Source: Hoplostethus atlanticus (Eukaryota > Chordata > Actinopteri > Trachichthyiformes > Trachichthyidae). Taken from it: a DNA stretch of 64,000 nucleotides. Each line of letters opens with the position of its first letter. The first letter of the stretch is position 1. Positions 13,167 through 24,238 of the stretch are shown piece by piece. Under the pieces are notes generated by a model. It ran no database searches. It saw only the letters and a list, made by a program, of their open reading frames with translations, and had not been told where the DNA came from. The position numbers and the translations under genes were made by a program. Location of the stretch: assembly GCA_034670405.1 (NCBI GenBank), contig JAXDDX010000016.1:2584001-2648000 (forward strand). Direction: 5' to 3'.

Positions 13167-15583
13167 ATCTCTCTCCCTCTCCTGCCCATTTGTCAGTGTG
13201 GAGGTGATCAGGCTAGGTCACAGCTACTTCATTAACTGGGACAGGCAGATGTTCTGCTCACAGTGCAACACAGCAGCTGAGGCCAGGACCACCACTCTGA
13301 ACGAGGAGCTGGGGCAGGTGGGTGTCCACAAGGGTGCAACACATCCACTGTGTGTGTGTGTGTGTGTGTGTGAGAGTACATGTGAGTGTACATGCGTGTG
13401 TGTAGTGTGGACTTAGTGTGTTCTTATTTGCATTGGTTTCTCTAGGTGGAATATATCTTCAGTGACAAGACGGGAACTCTCACTCAGAACATCATGAGCT
13501 TCAACAAGTGCTCCATCAATGGACAGGCTTATGGTGTGTATCTGTGCACACACTGACAGAGCTGTATGCACATCGCACATACGTACACACACACACACAC
13601 ACACGTTCTGACTAATCATCTGTCTGTGTTTGATTGTCAGGCGAGGTAACAGACCCACTAGGACCTCCACCAATGGTAAGCAGCCTAAAGACGCTTTTCT
13701 TTTCTTAACACTTAACACACACACTTAGTTTATGGCATACTATTAGAGCACCTGTCCATCTGTTCATCTCCAGAGATTGGACTTTACTCCCTTCAACCCC
13801 CTGGCGGACCAAGACTTCTGTTTCTATGACGACACCCTGCTGGAATCGGTGAAGGTGGGAGACCTTCACGCCCATGAGTTCTTCCGCCTGCTCTCCCTCT
13901 GTCACACCGTCATGAGTGAGGAGAAGAGTGAAGGTGAGCAAGAAATGGAGAAAGAGAGGAGGCTGAATGGTAATAAACATAAGTATTAAAAACCTTTATG
14001 GAGTAGAAATGTCTCAAAGGAAGTGTGTGTGTGTTCATGCATTCATTCTTTCCTTCCTTCATGTCTCTGTCCAGGAGAGTTGTTCTATAAGGCTCAGTCT
14101 CCAGATGAGGGGGCTCTGGTGACAGCGGCCCGCAACTTTGGTTTTGTGTTTCGCTCCCGGACCCCAGGGACAGTCACCATCACAGAGCTGGGACGGCCAG
14201 TCACCTACACTCTGCTGGCCATACTGGACTTCAACAACATACGCAAGAGGATGTCTGTTATAGGTGTGCACCTGAACCACCACCCCGCCTCCCCAACACA
14301 CACACACACATCTAATGCTACTTTGACTCTTTTGGACTCCTAGAAAGTCTTTTTGTGTGAGTTTGGTTGGCGGTGAATACAGCAAGAGTTTACTGCGGTT
14401 GCACATGATGCCAGTGGCCCAGTGCAGTGCAGTCATCTCTTAGATGTGGGTGTTTGTGTTTGCATTTCAATTGTGAGCTGCACTCTGCAAACTGACAGGG
14501 AATGGGGCTCTTAGTCATGTTTACATTCTCTCCCCCAGTGAGAGTTCACTATGTGTCCCTGTGATTTGTCTTCTTGTTGAGAACTGGAAAACTGCCCAGA
14601 AATAACGGATCATTAATCATCCTTGTCCTGGCAGCAACAGAGCCGTAAGGCCTTGAGGCACTGACAAGGACTTAAAGCGCAGAGCACACATTCATACGTC
14701 GATGCTAAATGATATTCAGTAGGAAACAGCCGATGATATGTGACCCACTATATGAGAATGTCTGTCTTAAATGACATTCAGTGAAGCAGCGGTGAAACAG
14801 GAGTCTGGTTATAAGTCTAGTGTAGGTAATGTAACAGCTGAATGGACTACATAGCGTGTTTTGTCTTCATTACACTCGTCTATTTATTTTCAGTGCGTAA
14901 CCCAGAGGGCAGGATCCGCTTGTACTGCAAAGGAGCTGATACTCTGCTGTTTGAGCGACTCCACCCCTGTAACCAGGAACTGATGAATATTACCTCAGAC
15001 CACCTCAATGTGAGTAAGCCCCTGAACACACACATTCAGTGCTCCCACTCGGGGAGATGGGGATGGTGCACGGGACGCCACTGCCATCTAGTGTCTCAAC
15101 ATGCCAAGCTGTAAAGTACAGCCACTTTCATTTCAACGTAAGATAACATAATCCTTTATGTAGTAGCTGCTTTTTCCCAAGCAGCTTAGCACCATGTGTG
15201 TTACCATGCATGCAGACATTTTTGGCTTCAACTGGGATCAAACCCCGAACCATGGCATACTGTACGCATTCAGCTACATAGAACTACTTCAATTTGTATA
15301 TTTTCTCGTATGAATCTTCATTTCACAACTCGATGTGTGTGTGTGTTTGTGTATACATGTCTATGTATATGTTTTTTCCTGTAGGAGTATGCAGCGGATG
15401 GGCTGCGGACCCTGGCGCTGGCCTACAGGGACCTGTCAGAGGATCAGTGGGAGGCGTGGTCGGAGAGCCACCGCTGTGCTGACAAAGCCACAGACTGCAG
15501 GGAGGACCGGCTAGCAGCCGCGTATGAGCAGATAGAACAAGACATGATGGTCAGTGACCACAGCTTAGTCTGAGAGTCTTAGT

Positions 15584-15617
<34 letters not shown>

Positions 15618-16594
15618 ACCTTTTATCTAGCAGCATGTACTGCCAGTCTGACTTTCACTTTCGTTCTTTAAAGTACTTACATGTTTATTTTAGGCACAGT
15701 TTGACATAATGTGACCAATGCCTTCCCTAAACTAAATAAAAATCAGCTGCAGCAGCACTAAAAAGGGAAGTGTGTCTTAGGTCTAGTTTAGGGCAGACAT
15801 CCTTGATTAGGAGCGGGGGGTCAGTTCCTTTCTTAACCGAGTAATATCGACAGGCCTTATCAGTGCACGACATTATATAATTAGTGTGTGATGTAATGAG
15901 AGTGATGGTGGCTACTGGCTAGCTAAGTTGCTGTTTGCCATTATATTATATTATATTTCCAATCAATTATCTGGTTAACATGGAGGATGCATTAATTGTT
16001 CAACAAGAGGGATGCCACCCACTTCTGCTACCCTCAAATTCCCTGCTGTAGATCATAATGGGATTTCTATTAATTTGTGTGTGTGTGTGTGTCTGTCTGT
16101 CTGTCTGTCGGTCTTGTCTGTAGCTCCTGGGTGCCACAGCTATAGAAGACAAGCTGCAGGAAGGCGTCCCAGAAACCATCGCTGTCCTCTCCCTGGCAAA
16201 CATCAAGATCTGGGTTCTCACCGGAGACAAGCAGGGTGAGAAACACGTCATGTCAGTAAATGACCACAGAAATACCAAGAGCAAGCCAACAAGCCACTAG
16301 AAATGAAGTTTCAAAACGAATTACCTGAAGGTCCTCATTCAATATCTTTAAAATACAGAAGATCCAGTCTGAACAAGTGTTGTCGTTTTGTCAACCAACT
16401 TGCCTACTATTCTTTAAAAACTCCATAATCTGTTTTAAATGTGCACCATCAGTCTTTTTTTTTAAATGTGTCACTTTTTCTCATTTTGGAATGAAACTCC
16501 AGGCACATATTCTCAGTCGCACATCTTCACTATGTTCAGCTTAAAATGAAACAACTTAAATCCTGCTCAAATAACCCCCTCTCTCCCTCCCTCC

Positions 16595-16641
<47 letters not shown>

Positions 16642-19450
16642 ACACAGAGACTGCAGTGAATATAGGTTACTCCTGTAAGATGCTGACAGATGATATGACC
16701 GAGGTGTTCATCATCAGTGGACACACTGTCCAGAGTGTACGGCAGGAACTCAGGTCTGTCTGGCCGTCTGGCTGCATGCATCTCTCTCTCTCTGCCCATG
16801 CAGTGTCTCTATCTCTCAACACGGTAGGATCTACACCGTCTCTGTTTTCTGGTTCGCTGTCCAGCTGCCAGTGAACCTGCAAAGTGTCCATATTTCCTAA
16901 AGGAAAATCTACCCTAAAAGTGGGTGTTAAAAACAGCTATTGGCAATGTACCTTGCATTCCTGGGTCCATTTTATTGTTTTTCTATTCTCGTGGATAACT
17001 TGCCAAATGTAGAAGGCGTCATGTCTTGTTCAGATATTTCTAGTGCAGTTTAATTAAGAGAAAAACCTAACAATCAAACAAATCGAACTGTGAGGAAATG
17101 AGGTCTATGCAACAGCAAATCTAAAATGATTCAGCTGGGAAAATTAAATAGAATACAAACACACCTATCGAATACAAAAATAAGCAATAAAAATACTAGA
17201 AAAAATAGGATATGGATACTTAGGATACTCCAGACTCCTCTGCTCAGGAACATCCTGCAATAATAGAGGAGGGCTCGGGTTATGGAAACATATGCTGCCA
17301 CATTAAGTAGACTGTAGAAGTGGGCATACTGTTCATCATACAATGTGTCGTCAAATTGAGGCTGCGGAAATATTTTCTATTAACAAAGTCTACCTCGTGT
17401 TCCCCAGGGCTGCGTTGATGGGAATATGGGTGCAATGTATTAAAGCCATCACTCACGGGAATCCTAATGCATTTCAGCACACTTAATGTAAATTTCATTC
17501 ATTATTGATAGCCAACTATTGTAAGCTACCTGGTATTTGATAGAAATCCTCATTTATAACCAGAGTGGGAAAATTGCCTGGAAACACTACAAACCTTTAT
17601 TACATCTCTAATCTATAGTAAATCCTTGTGGAAAGCACCATTGCCCTGTGAAGAGCCTTTTTACTGTGTTAATTCAATAGTGTCCCTCTGTACAGTTACC
17701 TTTTCATTTGAATGCAATGTTTTCGTTCATATCTGGTTTTGTTAACGGAATACTTGATACGAAGTCCACGGGATCCTCTAGGAATGGTGATGCCATTTTT
17801 CCAGAGAGCTGCTTGGTGAGGAGGCGAGCTTTTTATACATTTGGAACCCGATATCCAGGTTAGCTTGTGCAGCCTCGGTTACCATGGTGATCTACCCCGC
17901 TATAAAATGAACCACTGAGCCCAAAGTGTGCTTGCCTCATGAGACAGGCCCCTGCTAAAACACCAGCTGAACACAACAAGTTCAGGTACATTCTCTGGGA
18001 AAGTGATTCTGGGAAATGTAGGAAATCATTAACTGAAGTAGAAATAGACGAGACGGGTTGAGGGAGAGTGGGTAAGAGTATCCAAGGGTTTTGCTTTCAT
18101 CATCAAGTATCATCATCAAACAGATAACAGGTCTACTTTCCACAGTCACTCTTTTCCCTGTCATCCCTGATATTCCTGACAGTACCTGCCAACTGTAATT
18201 CTGTTTGGTGTTTTAGCTCTTTCTGTCTGTTTTCCTAATCAGCCAGCTTTCATCTCCCGTGTTTTCTCCTCTGCTGTATTGTGTTTCAGTGTCGCACACT
18301 GTTTGCGGCGCAGAGAGGTGCAGTTGACGTCTATTAATGTCTTGCTTGTTTGCCTTCCTCTCCAGGAGGGCAAGGGAACGGATGATTGAGCTTTCGCAAA
18401 CCAGAGACGGAGGGAAGGAGGAGGGGTTGGAGGTATGGGGGGAGGCGTGTTTTTTGGAGAACGGATTCGGGGGAGCGCAAACAGGAGATAGTGGGGGAGG
18501 AGGGGGGAAACAGCTGCAGTGCCGTCCTCCCCCGGGTCCTCCTCCCCAGCTGCCCTCCTCCCTCATGGACAACATCTCTGGAGAGTTTGCCCTTGTCATC
18601 AACGGTCACAGTTTGGTAAGTCCACCCACACACACACACACACACACATACATACCACCCACAAACAAAAGTGGGGCAAAACTGTTACCAAAGAAAACAA
18701 TTGCAAGCTGACATTTCAAATCAAATCAAATCAAATCACATTTATTTGTATAGCCCTTAATCACCGTTACAGTCTCTAAGGGCTTCACAGTGCCCAAACT
18801 GTGCCTATGCTTACCCCTCACCCCCTAAACTCTTCCCCCTTTCCCTCTCTCCTGCTCTCTGTAGGCCCATGCGCTGGAGACTGACATGGAGGGAGAGTTT
18901 GTGTTGACGGCGTGTGCGTGCAAAGCAGTGATCTGCTGCAGAGTCACCCCACTTCAGAAGGCTCTGGTGGTGGAGCTCATCAAGAAACACAAGAAGGCCG
19001 TCACTCTGGCCATAGGGGACGGAGCCAACGACGTTAGCATGATCAAGAGTGAGTCGGCCGGGGAGGAAGAGTCGAGAGATGGAGGAAGGCAGGGAGGAGA
19101 GGATTATTGTTGGAAAACAGAGGACAGAGAGGGAAAGAAAGAGAGAAGAAGGAGGGTTTGTTTAGCCAGCACTGTCTACTTGGATGGCAGTTCCCCGCAG
19201 AACTATTTGTTTTTGTACATTGTGTTATGTGAGGAAGGATATGTGGAAACGTGTGTTGCAGTGCGTCTTATGTCTTAATCAGTTGGGAACTGGTTTCCTA
19301 GTGTGTTCAGTGTGATGAAAACTTTTGTCTGAACCTATGTCCTGTTATATCCTGTTATATGTTATATCTGGACAAAGTGTCTGTGTTTGTGTACGTGTGC
19401 TTGTGTGAGTATGTGTGTGTGTGTGTGTGTCTGTGTGTGTGCGTGTGCTT

Positions 19451-19488
<38 letters not shown>

Positions 19489-19519
19489 TTTTTACTCTGA
19501 AGCCAACTATATTTGACTC

Positions 19520-19569
<50 letters not shown>

Positions 19570-22395
19570 GTCTGTCCATCCCCTCTCCACCTCCTCCAGC
19601 TGCTCATATAGGAGTTGGTATCTCAGGCCAGGAGGGGATCCAGGCGGTGCTGGCCAGTGACTACTCCTTCTCCCAGTTCCGCTTCCTACAGCGCCTCCTG
19701 TTGGTCCATGGCCGCTGGTCCTACCTGCGCATGTGCCGCTTCCTCTGCTACTTCTTCTACAAGAACTTTGCCTTCACCATGGTGCATTTCTGGTTCGGCT
19801 TCTTCTGCGGCTTCTCTGCCCAGGTCAGGGAGTAGGGGTCATGGGGGTCAACCTAATGGAAGGGTCAACGTCGGGAATCAGGGGTTAGGAGATTACAACC
19901 GTAACTCACGCTCACCACTGTGTATGTGTGTGTGTGTCTGTCTTCTCTCTCTTCCAGACGGTGTATGATCAGTACTTCATCACACTCTACAACATCGTCT
20001 ACACCTCCCTCCCTGTGCTGGCCATGGGGATATTTGACCAGGTTCATTCAAAGGAATACTAACACCAAGTATAGAACTTACATGTACACTACATACAATG
20101 CATGTACAAGAGACATGGGCTGTGCTTAAAGGGCTACAGCTCAATCTGAGGGAGGTGGTCCTAATATTTTGTACATTGATTGTAGCTGCAGATCAGTGTA
20201 ACCATTGTAATAATTGATAATAACCCGAGCCCCTCTCCCTCCTCTATCATGGCAGGATGTTCCTGAGCAGAGGAGTCTGGAGTATCCTAAGCTGTATGAG
20301 CCAGGCCAGCTCAACCTCCTCTTCAACAAGAGAGAGTTCTTCATCTGTATCGCCCAGGGCATCTACACCTCAGTGGTGCTGTTCTTTGTTCCCTATGCCA
20401 TCCTGTCCAACGCCACTCAGAGCACTGGAGAGCCCCTCGCCGACTACCAGACGTTCGCTGTCACCACGGCAACAGCCCTGGTCATCGTAGTCAGTGTACA
20501 GGTGAGAGAGGTCCGAGTGGTGTTAGCTTTATTTTTTTTTTTTAGGAAAAGTCCACCCTTGGACACTTATTTTTACTGTTAGACGTCATCAATTTGTGAT
20601 GGTCAGTGCATTCCAGGAGTTATTTTGTGAAAACGTGTGATTTCCTACATTTCCCAGAATGACTTTTGGGGTATACACGACCGCTCAAAAGTTTGGGGTC
20701 ACTTATAAATTTCCTTATTTTTGAAAGAAAAGCACAATTTTTTTCAATTAAAATAACATTAAATTGATCAGAAATACAGTCTAGACATTGTTAATGGAAT
20801 ATCTACAAAGCAACCATCACCCCTGTGGTCCAATGGCACATTGTGTTAGCTAATCCAAGTTTATCATGTTAAAAGCCTAATTGATCATTGAAAACTGTTG
20901 TGCTGATTAAAGAAGCAATAAAATTGGCCTTCCTTAGGCTAGTTGAGTATCTGGAGCATCAGCATTTGTGGGTTTGATTATGGTCTCAAAATGGCCAGAA
21001 AACACTTTCTTCTGAAACTCGTCAGTCTATTCTTGTTCTGAGAAATGATCTTACCAAGAAACTCATCTCATACAACGGTGTGTACTACTCCCTTCACAGA
21101 ACAGCACAAACTGGCTCTAACCAGAATAGAAAGAGAAGGGAGGCCCCCGGTGCACAACCGAGCTAGAGGACGAGTACATCAGAGTCTCTAGTTTGAGAAA
21201 CAGACGCCTCACAGGTCCTCAACTGGCAGCTTCATTAAATGGTACCAAAGTAGCAAAGAAAAAGCCATATGCCATATGTGTGAACGAGAGAGCAGTTGCA
21301 TCAGTGTGAGAGCTTGGACTGGCCAATAAAAGGAAAAGATTAAGATGGGCAAAGAACTATTTAGGGAAGAAGCAGTCAGCTGGTATTCTGTCTAAAATGG
21401 AGTGGCCAGCGCAGTCACCAGATCTCAACCCTATTGAGCTGTTGTGGGAGCAGCTTGACTGTATGGTACGTAAGAAGTGCCCATCAAGCTAATCCAACTT
21501 GTGGGATGTGCTTCAGGAAGCATGGGGTGATGTTTCTTCACATTACCTCAACAAATTGACAGCTAGAACGCCAAAGCTCTGCAAGGCTGTAATTGCTGCA
21601 AATGGAGGATTCTTTGACTAAAGCAACGTTTGAAGGACAAAATTATTATTTCAAGTAAAAATCATTATTTCTAACCTTGTCAATGTCTTGACTATATTTT
21701 CTATTCATTTTGCAACTCATTTGATGAATATGGAATATGGAATTTTCATGGAAAACATGAAATCTTCTGGGTGACCCCAAGCGTTTGAGCGGTAGTGTAC
21801 ATGTACGTGGTGAGAGTGATAGCGATAGTGTAGTACATTTTTCCATTGGAGAAAATGGGAGAGTGGAGAGAGAAGAATGTCGTAGTGTGCCATGTCCGGT
21901 TGTTCAAATTACAAAAAAGCAGTTGAATTCCACATGCTACTGACAGCAGATCTGAAAAGATGCAAGCTGTGGTTGAATTGTATTATGGTCTATTGAGGCT
22001 ACTGTCGGTGTAGAAATTGGTGCAAAATGGTGAGTCTAGACAGAAGCCCTTGCTATTTGATTTTGAGGGAAAAATACACCACCAAACAGCAAAATGAGCC
22101 CAGGAATGCAAGGTACATCACCAATATCTGTTTTTAATATTGTTAGTGTTTTAGGGTCCTTTACTGTAGTTCATTTGCAACTCTCTTCCTGTGTGTTTTC
22201 CTGTGTGTCCTTGTATGTTGTGTGTATGTTTGTGTAGATTGCTCTTGACACAGGCTTCTGGACAGTTATCAACCATTTCTTCGTGTGGGGCTCCCTGGGC
22301 TCCTATTTCACCATCATGTTTGCCATGTACAGTCAGACCCTCTTCAGGATCTTCCCCAATCAGTTCCACTTTGTAGGTGAGTTCTCTGCTTCTTA

Positions 22396-22436
<41 letters not shown>

Positions 22437-24238
22437 ACAAGTCAGGAAGCACCAGACACACATACCATGAATGTTTAAGTTCTATTTATTATATTTATGT
22501 GAAATAAATTTGATATGTAATTACTTGTGTGTATACAGTATTTGTTTTCAGTACAAGCTTTGTAATTTAAAAATGCGTGTGTGTGTGTGTGCGTGTGTGT
22601 GTTTATGTTTTTAGGTAGTGCCCAGAGCACATTATTGCAGCCTGTTGTGTGGTTAACTATTGCATTGGCAACAGTGATCTGCATAGTTCCTGTCCTGGCA
22701 TTCCGCTTCCTCAAGCTGGACCTCAAACCACAGCTCTCCGACACGGTGAGAAAACACAACATATTTGTCCATCTGCGGTTGGTCATTTTCAAGTGTGTCG
22801 TGTCTTCCCGGTTGGTCAGTTTCGACCTAGCGTGTGTATGCGTGTGTATTTCCCATCACTGACCTCATGCTCTGTACCCAAATATTGACTCAATCAGTGT
22901 ATCCAAATAACCTAAGTTGCCCTTTGTACACATGTAAGCAACCCAGTGTTTAAAGCACTGTGAGCACAGTTTGTGCAGTTTGTGGTGAGAGAGAGGCCAT
23001 CTGGGCATCTAGCTGAAGACAATGTCAGGGTGAGGGGAAATAATTGCTGTCTCGTTCACACATGCATGCACTGGTTAAAAGGCCCCGGCTGCAATCCAGC
23101 CGGTGCTGGATCCAGGGAGAATCAGTCCACTGACTCAACCACCACAAATTGGGTGGGAATTCTGAGTGTTAAACAATTGAGGAGTTTGAGTTACGATGAA
23201 CGTAAATGCCAGTTAGTAAAGAGGATAAGACAATTTGATCGACCAATGGAGTGCACTATTCAATATGTGCAGGGTCTAGAATGGCTGCCTGTTTATTTCA
23301 ACCTGTCTTTGAAGCCGACCATGATGAACCAGCACAACATTTTAATTGAGTCAATGATTATATTGTAACGTTCTGCTCTCGCTCTTCATTTTCATCCTCC
23401 ATTCCTCTTTCTCCCCCTCTCCTCCCATCTCCAGGTTCGCTTCCACCAGCTGGTGCTCCAGAAGAAGCGAAAGCCAGTAGGTCATAGCATGGGAGGTGTC
23501 CGGGGCGGTGTGGGCAGTGTGTCAGAGGGTCGTCTGGGGGCTCGCGGTGGCTCCAGGAGGTCAGGCTATGCCTTTGCCCACCAGGAAGGCTTTGGAGAGC
23601 TGATCACCTCAGGGAAGAACATGAGGCTCTCATCTCTGGCCCTGGCCAGCTTTGCCTCCAGACACAGCTCCAGCTGGATCGACACACTCCGCAAGAAGAA
23701 ACATACACACACTCACACTCCCCCCAGCGCCTCGGGGGAGTGCAGCCCAGCGCCCAGTTATGTCTCTGGTTCAGTTCCACCGCTATCAAACTCGTCCTCT
23801 GTTCTGGGCGGGTCACAGGATACACCCGTAGAGGAGGGAACGCACACACCACCAGCCCAGCACACACAGACTGATCCCGTTCCGTCCACACACAGCCCAC
23901 CAGCTGTAGCACCAGCTTCAGAAGCAGCTGCATCTCAGGCTCCAGCCCAGGTCTCCGGTGTCGGCGTACTCACCCTCACATCAGTGAGGTGTCACGGGGG
24001 AGACTCACCTGGAGGTTGGACACTCAGTCTGGGGACTGTGCAGGTGAACTAATTATATCCATATCAATAACAACCTGACTTCAAAACCTTTTAACACCAT
24101 GCTAACAGTAACTCTTCCTCTGCCCAATAGGAGGCTCTGTTTGGGTGGAGGGGTACTGCTGCTCGCACCAGTGGAACCAGCAGCCCAGGTCCACCCTCTG
24201 TTGCCAAGGAAACCAGCAACACCGAGGGAGACGAATAG
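5332..24238 (+). CDS. atp8b2: P4-ATPase phospholipid flippase, ATP8B2-type
   Basis: Class 8B P4-ATPase, a membrane flippase that moves phospholipids to the cytosolic leaflet with a CDC50/TMEM30 partner (family knowledge). Coding exons: 5332-5440, 8865-8923, 9064-9177, 9725-9823, 9996-10057, 10268-10340, 10884-10954, 11045-11124, 11729-11887, 11994-12082, 12350-12546, 13197-13317, 13446-13533, 13641-13675, 13774-13933, 14075-14263, 14894-15009, 15385-15549, 16124-16235, 16648-16753, 18366-18615, 18865-19048, 19600-19823, 19958-20041, 20256-20501, 22238-22376, 22615-22745, 23435-24043, 24131-24238; 1392 codons with consistent phases. Visible motifs: DGET (residues about 195-198, actuator), DKTGTLT with the phosphorylated Asp near 418, [15 protein letters not shown] near 868-879, PISL in M4. 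The start [11 protein letters not shown] matches the remembered human MTVPKEMPEKW. The gene lies beside il6r, as in mammals. Odd points: an enlarged Gly/Pro-rich linker exon (18366-18615) and a long Pro/Ser/Thr tail. The last splice is inferred; unspliced reading would stop at 24052. ATP8B4 or ATP8B1 fit less well. Confidence 0.92.
9244..9282. repeat. (GA)n microsatellite in atp8b2 intron
   Basis: An uninterrupted GA dinucleotide run lies just downstream of the exon ending at 9177. It is purine-rich on the coding strand. No function is implied. Confidence 0.95.
9661..9707. repeat. (CT)n microsatellite serving as polypyrimidine tract
   Basis: About 23 CT units are followed after 17 bases by the acceptor at 9724 of the atp8b2 exon 9725-9823. 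The repeat supplies most of the pyrimidine tract of that 3' splice site, so length changes could alter splicing. Confidence 0.95.
11525..11566. repeat. (GT)n microsatellite in atp8b2 intron
   Basis: A run of about 21 GT units lies in the intron between the exons ending at 11124 and starting at 11729. A CA-rich stretch at 11380-11450 in the same intron could pair with it in the transcript. Confidence 0.95.
16900..16985. repeat. Dispersed repeat fragment, inverted relative to 22075-22150
   Basis: The core TGTACCTTGCATTCCTGGG with flanks (TTAAAAACAG, CATTTT) is repeated in reverse complement at about 22075-22150. The two copies lie in different introns of atp8b2 in opposite orientation. They look like ends of an old non-autonomous DNA transposon. 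A second shared piece, CTGGGAAATGTAGGAAATCA, occurs near 18010 and in reverse complement near 20640, again in opposite orientation. Confidence 0.6.
17219..17283 (-). repeat. Inverted copy of an atp8b2 exon's 3' splice site and 5' end
   Basis: The reverse complement of 17219-17283 matches 20220-20291 with two substitutions and one 7-base gap. That target holds the end of an intron, the AG acceptor and the first 36 coding bases of the exon 20256-20501. The 36 coding bases are identical. The copy lies in the intron 16754-18365 and is antisense to the gene, so it cannot act as a sense exon. In the pre-mRNA the two could form a duplex of about 63 base pairs. Confidence 0.85.
18714..18800 (+). repeat. 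Interspersed fish repeat, copy 1
   Basis: After (TCAAA)n comes CACATTTATTTGTATAGCCC followed by TTAATCACCG and AGTCTCTAAGGGCTTCACAG. A closely similar sequence lies at 27314-27400. The two copies stand in the same orientation in an atp8b2 intron and in the first il6r intron. This motif type is common in teleost genomes. I cannot assign a family name. Confidence 0.75.
19381..19566. repeat. (TG)n then (CT)n microsatellites before an atp8b2 exon
   Basis: TG-rich sequence runs from 19381 to 19488 with an internal duplicated block (CGTGTGCTTGTGTGAGT). It is followed by an uninterrupted (CT)n at 19521-19566 and a short CTGT run. The acceptor for exon 19600-19823, which encodes the membrane region after the ATP hinge, lies 33 bases further on, so this microsatellite is its pyrimidine tract. 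Confidence 0.9.
20676..21797 (+). mobile_element. Tc1/mariner-type DNA transposon, inactive
   Basis: The element has inverted ends: CACGACCGCTCAAAAGTTTG on the left and the reverse complement of CACTACCGCTCAAACGCTTG on the right. Each end is followed by GGGTCAC and flanked by TA (20674-20675 and 21798-21799), the target site of Tc1/mariner elements. A degraded plus-strand transposase remnant is readable near 21400-21620, including [11 protein letters not shown], the conserved end of the DDE domain. Stops and frame breaks make it non-functional, and the N-terminal DNA-binding part is not recognisable. It lies in the atp8b2 intron 20502-22237. Confidence 0.85.
21886..21996 (+). pseudogene. THAP-like zinc-finger remnant
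   Basis: One frame reads [16 protein letters not shown] and, shortly after, [10 protein letters not shown], then a stop. The C-x4-C spacing and the downstream LW residues resemble the start of a THAP DNA-binding domain, as found in P-element-like transposases. The C-x2-H half is absent. I infer a fragment of a DNA transposon ORF inside the split repeat. The match is short and could be chance. Confidence 0.35.
22397..22435. repeat. (CA)n microsatellite after an atp8b2 exon
   Basis: An uninterrupted CA run begins 21 bases after the donor of exon 22238-22376. A (GT)-rich stretch at 22577-22603 lies before the next exon, so the two could pair across this short intron. Confidence 0.95.

Larger units (their letters stand above)
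20548..22150. repeat. Older repeat split by a Tc1-like insertion
   Basis: Sequence on both sides of the Tc1-like element (20548-20673 and 21800-22150) shares short blocks, in opposite orientation, with 16900-16985 and about 18000-18030. I read this as one older element into which the Tc1-like copy later jumped. The termini are not proven: no clean inverted repeat or target duplication is visible. Confidence 0.45.

Noticed and set aside
17131-17343. Minus-strand open frame sharing [12 protein letters not shown] with a plus-strand frame near 20257
   Set aside because: The shared peptide is a reading of the inverted duplicate in a non-coding frame; the true frame at 20256 is [10 protein letters not shown]. 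Kept as a DNA-level finding only.
22973-23368. 131-codon open frame in the last large atp8b2 intron
   Set aside because: No family similarity or splice-supported link. It lies between two exons that join in phase without it.
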